From Verrucomicrobiota bacterium (GTDB taxonomy: Bacteria; Verrucomicrobiota; Verrucomicrobiia; Limisphaerales; JADJPG01): a stretch of DNA of 64,000 bases. This document shows positions 35,301 to 42,157 of the stretch, one piece after another. The notes under the pieces are model-generated. The model did no database searches, had not been told where the DNA came from, and worked only from the letters and a program-made list of their open reading frames with translations. The stretch spans positions 33,088-97,087 of the forward strand of contig JADJPG010000033.1 of NCBI GenBank assembly GCA_016713365.1. The letters are read 5' to 3'. The position numbers and the translations under genes were made by a program. Each line of letters begins with the position of its first letter. The stretch's first letter is position 1.

Positions 35301-36170
35301 ATGAAACTCCTCGGCTCGTTGCTCCTCCTCATGTATCTCGTTCTTCAAGCCGGCGCTCAACAACCGATTCCGCTCTGGCCTGATGGCGCGCCCGGAGCAT
35401 TGGGTAAATCCACCAACGACGTACCCACATTGACTCCGTTTCTTCCAGCCGCGGGCACCGCGACAGGAGCCGCGATTGTGATTTGCCCAGGTGGCGGTTA
35501 CGGCGGACTCGCCAACCATGAAGGCGCAGACTACGCGCTTTACCTGAATCAACATGGCGTCACCGCCTTCGTGCTGAAGTATCGCCTCGGCAGTCACGGC
35601 TACCGGCATCCGCGGATGCTCGAAGACGCCCAGCGCGCCATCCGCACCGTGCGCGCGCGCGCCGCGGAGTGGAGCCTCGACTCCAAACGCATCGGCATCA
35701 TGGGTTCATCCGCCGGCGGCCACCTCGCGTCCACTGCGCTCACTCATTTCGAAGCCGGCAAGCCGGACGCAACGGACCCGGTCGAACGCCACAGCAGCCG
35801 ACCGGACCTGGGCATCCTCTGCTATCCCGTCATCACGATGGGCTCCAATACTCATCAGGGTTCGAAGAACAACCTCCTGGGCAAAGACCCGTCCCCGGAA
35901 CTCATCGAACTCCTCTCCAGCGAAAAGCAAGTAACCGCCACCACACCACCCTGCTTCATCTGGCACACCGCGGAAGACAAGGGCGTCAAAGTGGAGAACA
36001 GCCTCGAATTCGCCGCTGCCTTGCAGAAGCATGGCGTCCCCTTTGACCTCCACGTCTACCAGAAAGGTCGCCATGGAATCGGTCTCGCCGACAAAGCGCC
36101 GTTTACCAACGCCCATCCTTGGGCCAAGGACCTCGTCTTCTGGCTGAAGGAACAAGGCTTCACCAAGTAG
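35301..36170 (+). CDS. Exported alpha/beta-hydrolase, probable carbohydrate esterase
   Basis: 289 aa with a signal peptide (LLGSLLLLMYLVLQAGAQ). The mature protein begins IPLWPDGAPGALGKSTNDVP, typical of acetylxylan-esterase-like hydrolases in Verrucomicrobiota and Bacteroidota. The oxyanion region is AIVICPGGGYGGLANHEGAD; the nucleophile elbow is GIMGSSAGGHLASTAL; the catalytic His is in KGRHGIGLADKAPFTNAHPW; an Asp is likely in FIWHTAEDKGVKVENSLEF. It probably removes acetyl groups from plant or algal polysaccharide outside the cytoplasm. It follows the LacI gene directly, suggesting sugar-controlled expression. Confidence 0.88.
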   Translation: MKLLGSLLLLMYLVLQAGAQQPIPLWPDGAPGALGKSTNDVPTLTPFLPAAGTATGAAIVICPGGGYGGLANHEGADYALYLNQHGVTAFVLKYRLGSHGYRHPRMLEDAQRAIRTVRARAAEWSLDSKRIGIMGSSAGGHLASTALTHFEAGKPDATDPVERHSSRPDLGILCYPVITMGSNTHQGSKNNLLGKDPSPELIELLSSEKQVTATTPPCFIWHTAEDKGVKVENSLEFAAALQKHGVPFDLHVYQKGRHGIGLADKAPFTNAHPWAKDLVFWLKEQGFTK

Positions 36171-36185
36171 ATCCCGAAAGAACAA

Positions 36186-36216
36186 AACCGCTGGAAGCGC
36201 GCGGCTCCCAGCGGTT
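36186..36216 (-). terminator. Terminator hairpin between convergent genes
   Basis: Arms aaccgctgg and ccagcggtt enclose a GC-rich loop. On the minus strand the stem is followed by ttgttctttc, with a broken T-run, so it most likely ends the murA unit; it may also serve the esterase gene on the plus strand. Confidence 0.6.
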
Positions 36217-36248
36217 CTCGAGATTCGGTTCGAATCCGGGCTCTGGCC

Positions 36249-36656
36249 CTACTCGTAATTCTTTTCCAGAGCTTTAATCCGCGGATAGATCACTGAATCC
36301 GGTGGAGTCCGTTTCTTGACCGCCTGAAAGACCTTCTTCGCTTCCACCGGATCCTTGGCGGAAATCATGACCACGTAGTCCAATTCCACCCACGCCAGTT
36401 TCGGATCCTTCACGTCGGGAAAGTTGCGGCAGGATTCCAGAAAGCGTCTCAGCAGCTCGGGATCGCGCTGCACTTCGAGCAGCTTGGACGCAAACTGCCA
36501 GGGCATACCCGGCAATTCATCCGGGTTAATGTTTGCTCCCCGCGCCGCCCGTTCGTCCTGGACGCGGCGCTCCTTCACCTGCTCCCAATGGTCGTAAATC
36601 TTGTAGGCGCCCATGCCCACAACCAACGCGATCAAGATACCAATCAGTGCCTTCAT
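36249..36656 (-). CDS. Small membrane-anchored protein of unknown function
   Basis: 135 aa. One N-terminal membrane helix (MKALIGILIALVVGMGAYKI) is followed by a charged, helical soluble part (HWEQVKERRVQDERAARGAN, LPGMPWQFASKLLEVQRDPE, AKKVFQAVKKRTPPDSVIYP). No family recognised. The soluble part may be a short TPR-like helical pair. Its ATG overlaps the murA stop by 4 nt, so it is translated with murA, which could point to a role at the cell envelope. It is followed by the hairpin terminator at 36186. Confidence 0.75.
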   Translation of the reverse strand: MKALIGILIALVVGMGAYKIYDHWEQVKERRVQDERAARGANINPDELPGMPWQFASKLLEVQRDPELLRRFLESCRNFPDVKDPKLAWVELDYVVMISAKDPVEAKKVFQAVKKRTPPDSVIYPRIKALEKNYE

Positions 36657-37915
36657 TCTTGGTCTACACGTTGGATTCGAGCACCCAATCGCGCAAGTTT
36701 CTGATCGATTTTTTCGTATCCACGGTCGAGGTGATAAATCCGGTTCACCTGCGTGGTGCCCTTGGCCGCCATGCCGGCAATCACCAGTGCCGCCGAGGCG
36801 CGCAAATCACTCGCCATAACCGGCGCCCCGCTCAGTGGATGCCCGCCCTTCACAATCGCGCTCGGACCTTCAATCGAAATGTCCGCTCCCAACCGCGCCA
36901 GCTCGGAAACGTGCATGAAACGGGATTCGAAAATGCGTTCCGTGATGATACCCAAGCCCGGCGTCAACGCCATCAACACCATCATCTGCGCCTGCACATC
37001 CGTCGGGAAACCCGCGTAAGGCAACGTCGTCACGTCGATTGGCTTCAACTTGGAACCGCGCTTCACAATCAACGTCAGACCTTTGCGTTCAATCTTCACG
37101 CCCGCGTCCTTCAACTTGTCGAGCACCGCGTGCATGTGGTCCGGCCGCGCGCCGTGAATAGTGATCTCCCCATTCGTCGCCGCCGCGGCAATGGCAAACG
37201 TCGCCGCCTCGATACGATCCGGAATCACCTCATGCTCCACGCCCGCCAGTTCCTTCACGCCGGTGATCGTAATCGTGGGACTTCCCGCGCCCACGATTTT
37301 CGCGCCCATCTTGTTCAGGAAGAACGCCAGGTCCACCACTTCGGGTTCGCAGGCCGCGCTTTCGATGGTGGTAACGCCTTCAGCCAGCACCGCCGCCATC
37401 ATCACGTTCGCCGTGCCGAGAACTGTTGGACCGGCCCGGCCGCCGAGGAAAATGTCCGCTCCAATCAAGCGCTTCGCCTTGGCGTCCACATAACCGGCTT
37501 CAATCTCGATCTTCGCCCCGAGATCCTTCATGCCCTTGAGGTGAAGATCAATCGGGCGGGTTCCAATGATGCAACCACCCGGCAACGACACGCGCGCATG
37601 ACGCTGGCGTCCCAGCAGCGGCCCGAGGATGCAGATCGAACCCCGCATCTTGCGGATCAGATCGTAGTCGCCGATGGGATTTAACTTGGCGGCACGGACC
37701 GTCACCGTGTCACCGTCCACCTTCACCTCGGCGCCCAGCGACTGGAGAATCTGCGCCATGAAGCGCACATCACTCAAGTCGGGCACCCGCCGAATCACAC
37801 ACTTGCCTGCCGTCAACAAAGTCGCCGCCATGATGGGCAGCACCGCGTTCTTGGCTCCGCTAATCGTAACGTCCCCGTGCAGCGGCACGCCGCCTTTAAT
37901 CAACAAACTGTCCAT
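36653..37915 (-). CDS. murA: UDP-N-acetylglucosamine 1-carboxyvinyltransferase
   Basis: 420 aa, normal MurA length. It transfers enolpyruvate from PEP to UDP-GlcNAc, the first committed step of peptidoglycan synthesis. Seen: LLIKGGVPLHGDVTISGAKN with the Lys-Asn of the active site, GSICILGPLLGRQRHARVSL, then PGGCIIGTRPIDLHLKGM, which carries the cysteine targeted by fosfomycin in most bacteria. Also present are AAVLAEGVTTIESAACEPEV, TDVQAQMMVLMALTPG and the C-terminal ASDLRASAALVIAGMAAKG. The Cys suggests fosfomycin sensitivity at the target level. It starts 67 nt from the reconstructed end of prmC and overlaps the next gene by 4 nt. Confidence 0.96.
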   Translation of the reverse strand: MDSLLIKGGVPLHGDVTISGAKNAVLPIMAATLLTAGKCVIRRVPDLSDVRFMAQILQSLGAEVKVDGDTVTVRAAKLNPIGDYDLIRKMRGSICILGPLLGRQRHARVSLPGGCIIGTRPIDLHLKGMKDLGAKIEIEAGYVDAKAKRLIGADIFLGGRAGPTVLGTANVMMAAVLAEGVTTIESAACEPEVVDLAFFLNKMGAKIVGAGSPTITITGVKELAGVEHEVIPDRIEAATFAIAAAATNGEITIHGARPDHMHAVLDKLKDAGVKIERKGLTLIVKRGSKLKPIDVTTLPYAGFPTDVQAQMMVLMALTPGLGIITERIFESRFMHVSELARLGADISIEGPSAIVKGGHPLSGAPVMASDLRASAALVIAGMAAKGTTQVNRIYHLDRGYEKIDQKLARLGARIQRVDQE

Positions 37916-37982
37916 GGAAATAATGCTATAAGTTCCCGCTCACCCACCCGCGCGACGCGCGCAGAGCGGGCAGACATTTTCA

Positions 37983-38860
37983 TCAAACACCCGGTCGCGC
38001 AATTAAGATTCGCTCGATGCCCGCATAGTCCTTCTCCACCGCCTCAACCGTCCAACCTTCATTCGTAAAGAGGCTTGAAACATCGTCGTGCTGGCCCGCT
38101 CCCAGTTCGATCATCAACTTCCCGCCCGCCTTCACCCGCGCCCTGCCTCTCTGGCAAGCCGACGGTAAAAATCCAGACCGTCCGCGCCACCGTCCAGCGC
38201 CAGCATCGGATCGAAGTCTCGAACCTCCGGCTCCAGAGTAGGAATCTCCGCCGAAGCGATGTACGGCGGATTGCTCACGAGCACATCGAACTTCAAATCT
38301 CCGGGCACAGCGCTGAATCCATCACCACTGTGAAACACAACACGCTCCCCCGCCCCAAGTCGCAGCGAATTCTCCCGCGCCACCGCCAGCGCCGCTTCCG
38401 AGACATCCACCGCATGCACCGTCGCCGTGGGCGATTTGAGGGCAATGGTGATCGCGAGGCAGCCGCTGCCCGTCCCAAAATCGAGAGCGGTCGCACTCTC
38501 CCTTCCCTCCAGAAACTTCCAAGCCCGCTCCGCCAGCAATTCCGTTTCAGGCCGGGGAATCAGCACGTTGCGATTCACCTGAAACTCGAAACCGCAAAAC
38601 GAAGTCGACCCGACGATGTGCTGAAGCGGCTCCCGCTCCGCGCGACGCATGACCAGCGCTCGCAAGTTCTCCAGCTCCGGCTCCTTCAGAACGCGGTCGA
38701 AATTAAGGTAGAGTTTCATCCGCGCCATCTTCAGCACATGCGCGAGCAGCAGCTCCACCTGAAGCCGCGGAGAATCTACACCTTTGCGAGTAAGAAACTC
38801 CGTGCTGCGTTGGATGACTTCAAGAACGGTCACGCCGGAAAGTAGGAACAAAGCCTCCAC
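37983..38860 (-). CDS. prmC: Peptide-chain release factor glutamine methyltransferase, frameshifted
   Basis: Reconstructed length 292 aa. As read, the frame stops at 38132 after 242 aa (…RRLAREAGRG), too short for PrmC. The N-terminal helical domain (SPRLQVELLLAHVLKMARMK) and methyltransferase core (LQHIVGSTSFCGFEF, LIPRPETELLAERA, ALDFGTGSGCLAITIA, catalytic VSNPPYIASAEI) are intact. The missing C-terminus is present in another frame (VKAGGKLMIELGAGQHDDV, YAGIERILIARPGV). Adding one G to the run at 38141-38143 (CCC on the plus strand) restores a single frame. PrmC methylates the GGQ glutamine of release factors. The 67-nt gap to murA and the cysteine desulfurase 29 nt upstream suggest one operon. 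Confidence 0.88.
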
Positions 38861-38889
38861 CGAAGCAAGCGGACACCCTCACTCCGAAG

Positions 38890-40038
38890 TCATTTCGCGA
38901 CCGACGCAGCCCGACCGACCACTTCACTCACCTGCTTCAAGCCGTCCAATAGCGCGAGCCAGTCTTCGCGTTTCGTCTCCCAGCCGCTGCTGAAACGGAG
39001 GACTCGCCCCGCCGCGGCCGGCGCATAACCCATCGCGCTGAGAACATGCGAGGCCTTCTCGCGCCCGCTCGAACACGCCGAACCGGTCGAAACCGCAAAA
39101 CCAAATCGATCCAGCTTCACCACCCAGCGTTGCTGGCAATCCGCCTCCGGCATCAGAGCGGAAACCGTGTTCCACAGTCGCGGCACCTTTGCGCCCACAA
39201 TCTCGCTCCCCGGCAACTCAGCAATGAGACGTGACTCAAATTCGCGCCGCCACGACTCGCGTTCCACCGCACCCCCGGCAGCAATGGTTACTTCGCGCTC
39301 GCGCAACGCCGAGATCATCGACAGCACGCCCGCCACATTCTCGGTGCCAGCGCGACGTCCATCCTCCTGGCCACCGCCGGAAATCATCGGGCTCAACTTT
39401 ACGCCGGATGGGCACTTCAGGAATCCCACTCCCCGCGGTCCGCCAAACTTGTGCGCACTCCCACTGACGAAATCGCACGCGGCCAATCCTCGCGACGACA
39501 GTTTTCCCACCCACTGGACAGCATCACAAAAGAACGGAATACGTGCAGCGCTGCAAAGTTCTCGAATCTCACGCCACGGCTGAATCACACCCGTCTCGTT
39601 GTTCGCTGCCATCACCGCCACGGCGCCGGGCGCTTTGTGGCGAAGCACCTCCGTAAACCGTCCCACATCCACTACTCCGTCCGGAGTAACTGGTAGCAGA
39701 ACGACACGGCCCGGAAATCGCGCCTCCGCAGCCGCCAATACGCACGGATGCTCAATCGCTGACAACCAAACCTCAGCATCTGCGGGCAACGTCCGCTCCC
39801 AATGATGGAACACGGCGTTGGCTGACTCCGTCGCCCCGGAGGTCCACACGATATCCCCCGCATCGCAACCGAGGATCGTGGCCAGTTCCTCCCGCGCCTC
39901 CTGCAACACCCGATCGGCGCGCTGCCCGATGCGATGGGGACTCGATGGATTCCCGATAAACTTCTCCGTCGCGTCGATCCATGCCTCCCGCGCTCCGGGC
40001 AGCATGGGCGTCGTCGCATTGTGGTCGAAGTATATCAC
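38890..40038 (-). CDS. Cysteine desulfurase (NifS/IscS family)
   Basis: About 382 aa if it begins at GTG 40038 (VIYFDHNATTPMLPGAREAW); an in-frame GTG at 40101, right after the ureG stop, would add 21 unlikely residues. A PLP enzyme that removes sulfur from cysteine for Fe-S clusters or tRNA thiolation. Seen: IVWTSGATESANAVFHHWER, the AANNETGVIQPWREIRELC block, VSGSAHKFGGPRGVGFLK with the PLP lysine, GGGQEDGRRAGTENVAG, and the mobile-loop cysteine in FAVSTGSACSSGREKASHVL. Loop length suggests the NifS/IscS (group I) type. The gene follows the urease cluster, but a functional link is not obvious. Confidence 0.9.
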   Translation of the reverse strand: MIYFDHNATTPMLPGAREAWIDATEKFIGNPSSPHRIGQRADRVLQEAREELATILGCDAGDIVWTSGATESANAVFHHWERTLPADAEVWLSAIEHPCVLAAAEARFPGRVVLLPVTPDGVVDVGRFTEVLRHKAPGAVAVMAANNETGVIQPWREIRELCSAARIPFFCDAVQWVGKLSSRGLAACDFVSGSAHKFGGPRGVGFLKCPSGVKLSPMISGGGQEDGRRAGTENVAGVLSMISALREREVTIAAGGAVERESWRREFESRLIAELPGSEIVGAKVPRLWNTVSALMPEADCQQRWVVKLDRFGFAVSTGSACSSGREKASHVLSAMGYAPAAAGRVLRFSSGWETKREDWLALLDGLKQVSEVVGRAASVAK

Positions 40039-40101
40039 GCCCGGAGCATACGAACGCTCGCGGGCGTGAGAAACTATTTTCGCGGGAACCGAAATCCGCA
40101 C

Positions 40102-40839
40102 TCAGTGGGCATGCGCCACCCCCGTCGCGTGTTGCCACGCATGAATGATGTGGTCGATGATCTCATCCACGCCAACCCCGTGCTTCACCTGCGCGAAGAC
40201 GAATGGTCCCGGACCTCGCATCCTCTTCGAGTCGCGCGCCATGACGTCGAGGTCGGCCCCTACGCCAGCAGCGAGGTCAGTCTTGTTGATCACCAGCAAG
40301 TCGCTCTGCGTGATGCCCGGCCCGCCCTTGCGCGGAATCTTGTCGCCGCCGCACACATCGATGACCTGGATGGTGAAGTCCGCAAGCTCGCGACTGTAGC
40401 ACGCCGCCAAGTTGTCTCCGCCGGACTCGATGAATAGGAGTTCGGTCTTGAACAGCCGATGCAGTTCTTCCAACGCCAGCAAGTTCGCGGAAATATCCTC
40501 GCGAATCGCCGCGTGCGGACAGCCGCCCGTCTCGACTGCACGAATGCGTTCGGCCGGAAGCGCTCCGTGTTTCGTCAGGAACTCGCCGTCTTCCTTGGTG
40601 AAAATGTCGTTGGTCACGGCGGCAATGTTCATCCGTTCGCGGAGCTTGAGACACAGCTGGAGCATCAGCGCTGTCTTGCCACTCCCGACCGGGCCACCGA
40701 CGCCGACCGTGAAAGCCCGCCGGCTAAAGTCCCGGTCGAGCGGCAATTCGCGGTCGTGAAAATGGCCGGGGTGATCCATGTGTTCGTGCGTGTGGCCGTG
40801 CGGTCCATGACTGTGATCGTGCGAATGTCTTGTGCTCAT
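40102..40839 (-). CDS. ureG: Urease accessory GTPase UreG with His-rich N-terminus
   Basis: 245 aa from ATG 40839; a longer in-frame reading overlaps the upstream gene and is rejected. UreG is the GTPase that drives nickel delivery into apo-urease with UreF and UreD/H. Motifs: P-loop VGVGGPVGSGKTALMLQLCL, AAVTNDIFTKEDGEFLTKHG, ETGGCPHAAIREDISANLLA, the Cys-Pro-His nickel motif being CPH, VIDVCGGDKIPRKGGPGI and LLVINKTDLA. The first 28 residues contain 11 histidines (RHSHDHSHGPHGHTHEHMDH), which could store or shuttle nickel. No ureE gene is present, so this tail may replace UreE. A terminator-like hairpin lies 6 nt upstream of the start. Confidence 0.94.
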   Translation of the reverse strand: MSTRHSHDHSHGPHGHTHEHMDHPGHFHDRELPLDRDFSRRAFTVGVGGPVGSGKTALMLQLCLKLRERMNIAAVTNDIFTKEDGEFLTKHGALPAERIRAVETGGCPHAAIREDISANLLALEELHRLFKTELLFIESGGDNLAACYSRELADFTIQVIDVCGGDKIPRKGGPGITQSDLLVINKTDLAAGVGADLDVMARDSKRMRGPGPFVFAQVKHGVGVDEIIDHIIHAWQHATGVAHAH

Positions 40840-40844
40840 AAATG

Positions 40845-40875
40845 AAAAGCGGTCGCCCGTGCAGCGGGCGACCGC
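40845..40875 (-). terminator. Strong hairpin plus T-run directly before ureG
   Basis: Perfect 11-bp stem (gcggtcgcccg / cgggcgaccgc) with a 5-nt loop, followed on the minus strand by ttttcattt and then the ureG ATG. It has the form of an intrinsic terminator or attenuator between the 3-TM gene and ureG. Confidence 0.7.
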
Positions 40876-40909
40876 GTGAAAAGAGAGATGTGTCGTTCTG
40901 CCTGCAGAC

Positions 40910-41305
40910 TCACACTTGGGGAACCACCGGAGGCATGATCGTTCCCCGCAGTGTACGGGTGCCAATCGCCCGACGGCGGCAGGTAGTGAACACCGCGAGA
41001 TTGAAGAAGTGCATGACACCCAGCACCAGCAGCACCAGGCCGATCTTGGTGCTCAACGTTTCCAACGCTTCTTGCGGGTTGCCCGCCGCCACTCCAAAGC
41101 GCATGGCGAGCGAGACGAAGCCCACGTTGATCAGGTAAAACCCGACCACGAGCAGGTGATTGACAGAATCGGCCAGCTCCGTGTTGCCGTGAAAACAGTC
41201 GACGAGAAACACCCGGCCGTTGCGATGCAGTGTCCGGGCCACCCAGACGGTGAGAGCAATGCTGATGGCGAGGTAGGCGAGCTGAGTCCAAACGATGAGT
41301 GTCAT
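40910..41305 (-). CDS. Three-helix membrane protein inside the urease cluster, unknown
   Basis: 131 aa. Hydrophobic segments: IVWTQLAYLAISIALTVWVA, HLLVVGFYLINVGFVSLAMR and LSTKIGLVLLVLGVMHFFNL, so an integral inner-membrane protein. Between helices 1 and 2 is FHGNTELADSVNHLLV; the third helix ends MHFFNLAVFTTCRRRAIGTR. The His and Cys residues at the helix ends could bind metal, but no known nickel-permease motif (HoxN, UreH, UreJ) is present. I do not recognise the family. It lies between ureF and ureG, has its own plausible AAAGG ribosome site and an upstream palindrome, and is followed by a terminator-like hairpin, so it may be separately regulated. Confidence 0.75.
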   Translation of the reverse strand: MTLIVWTQLAYLAISIALTVWVARTLHRNGRVFLVDCFHGNTELADSVNHLLVVGFYLINVGFVSLAMRFGVAAGNPQEALETLSTKIGLVLLVLGVMHFFNLAVFTTCRRRAIGTRTLRGTIMPPVVPQV

Positions 41306-41324
41306 ATGAGGCCTTTCTATTTTT

Positions 41325-41354
41325 CGTAACTTTTATTTCTGTTACGACAGAAAT
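41325..41354. promoter_or_regulatory. Nested palindromes, probable operator of the 3-TM gene
   Basis: Two overlapping inverted repeats lie 20-50 nt before the 3-TM gene: cgtaac-N10-gttacg (41325-41346) and atttctgt-tacg-acagaaat (41335-41354, 8-bp perfect arms). No T-run follows, so a protein-binding site is more likely than a terminator. The regulator is unknown. Confidence 0.5.
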
Positions 41355-41428
41355 GTCCGTCATGTTCATCATTTTGGCAAGCTAGATATTCCGCAAAGTC
41401 TTCGGGCCCTGGTCATCCGTAATTCCCA

Positions 41429-42157
41429 CTAAGATTGAAACAACCTCGAATACAGCCGGTCCTGCGTCCCCTGCCACAGGTCCAGCAACGGCGCAGTCTG
41501 GGTCAGATCTTCGAGTCCAAAATCTTCCGCAGCGGCGGCGACCGCCTCCGCGTCCGCCGCCATGTCCGATTGAATGACCTGACCCTCCATTGGCCCAACG
41601 AGGTTTAACCGCACTGCCGAGGCAATCACACCACGAAGGTGCTGAAAGACAAACAGGCGCCGCATCGTCTCCGAATCGAGTTCCAGCCGCCGCATCACGC
41701 AGCCAAAGACGGGCGGAAGATGTGCACAGTCCGGCGCGATTCCGTCGCCAAGCTGAACCTTGAAAATCCGCTCCGCCGCCAGGAGAAACGCCCGCCCTTG
41801 CAGCCGGCTGGCCCGATTGGCGACGTGATTCGAAATGAACGCGTCGCACAGATGATCGATCTCCACGACTTGCTCCGGCGTCTCATAAGCGGCATTGACC
41901 AAGGGCAACGCCGCCCGGCTTACCTGGCGGAGACCGGCCAGCAGCCACTCCCGGAGCTCAGTCCGATTCCGAATCTCTCCATTCTGCGCCGCCGCCTCCA
42001 ATCCGCCCGAATGCGCGAAGCCACCGGTGGGAAACGCCGAATCTGCGAGTTGCCAAAGGAGCCACTGATTTTCACTGCTGAGGCGCTGAGGCGCTGAGGA
42101 AAGCCGGTTTGTCGAACCGGATTCGCCGCTCTGCGTCTCTGCGTCTCTACGGTTCAT
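41429..42157 (-). CDS. ureF: Urease accessory protein UreF
   Basis: 242 aa. The ATG at 42157 overlaps the ureC stop by one base (tgatg). UreF forms the UreD/UreF/UreG activation complex and acts as a GTPase regulator for UreG. The family start is WLLWQLADSAFPTGGFAHSG near residue 32; then TELREWLLAGLRQVSRAALP, DAFISNHVANRASRLQGRAF, CAHLPPVFGCVMRRLELDSE, FQHLRGVIASAVRLNLVGPM and GLEDLTQTAPLLDLWQGTQD. The first 30 residues are not UreF-like: they are translated from a block of 8-bp tandem repeats (42078-42148). No alternative start lies between that block and the conserved domain. Confidence 0.9.
   Translation of the reverse strand: MNRRDAETQSGESGSTNRLSSAPQRLSSENQWLLWQLADSAFPTGGFAHSGGLEAAAQNGEIRNRTELREWLLAGLRQVSRAALPLVNAAYETPEQVVEIDHLCDAFISNHVANRASRLQGRAFLLAAERIFKVQLGDGIAPDCAHLPPVFGCVMRRLELDSETMRRLFVFQHLRGVIASAVRLNLVGPMEGQVIQSDMAADAEAVAAAAEDFGLEDLTQTAPLLDLWQGTQDRLYSRLFQS
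42078..42148. repeat. 8-bp tandem repeats flanking a hairpin, inside the ureF 5' end
   Basis: On the plus strand: ctgaggcg repeated 2.75 times (42078-42099), a small palindrome ccggtt…aaccgg (42104-42120), then ctctgcgt repeated 2.5 times (42129-42148). An 8-bp period does not suit coding DNA. It looks like an intergenic repeat element that has become part of the ureF reading frame. Confidence 0.65.
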
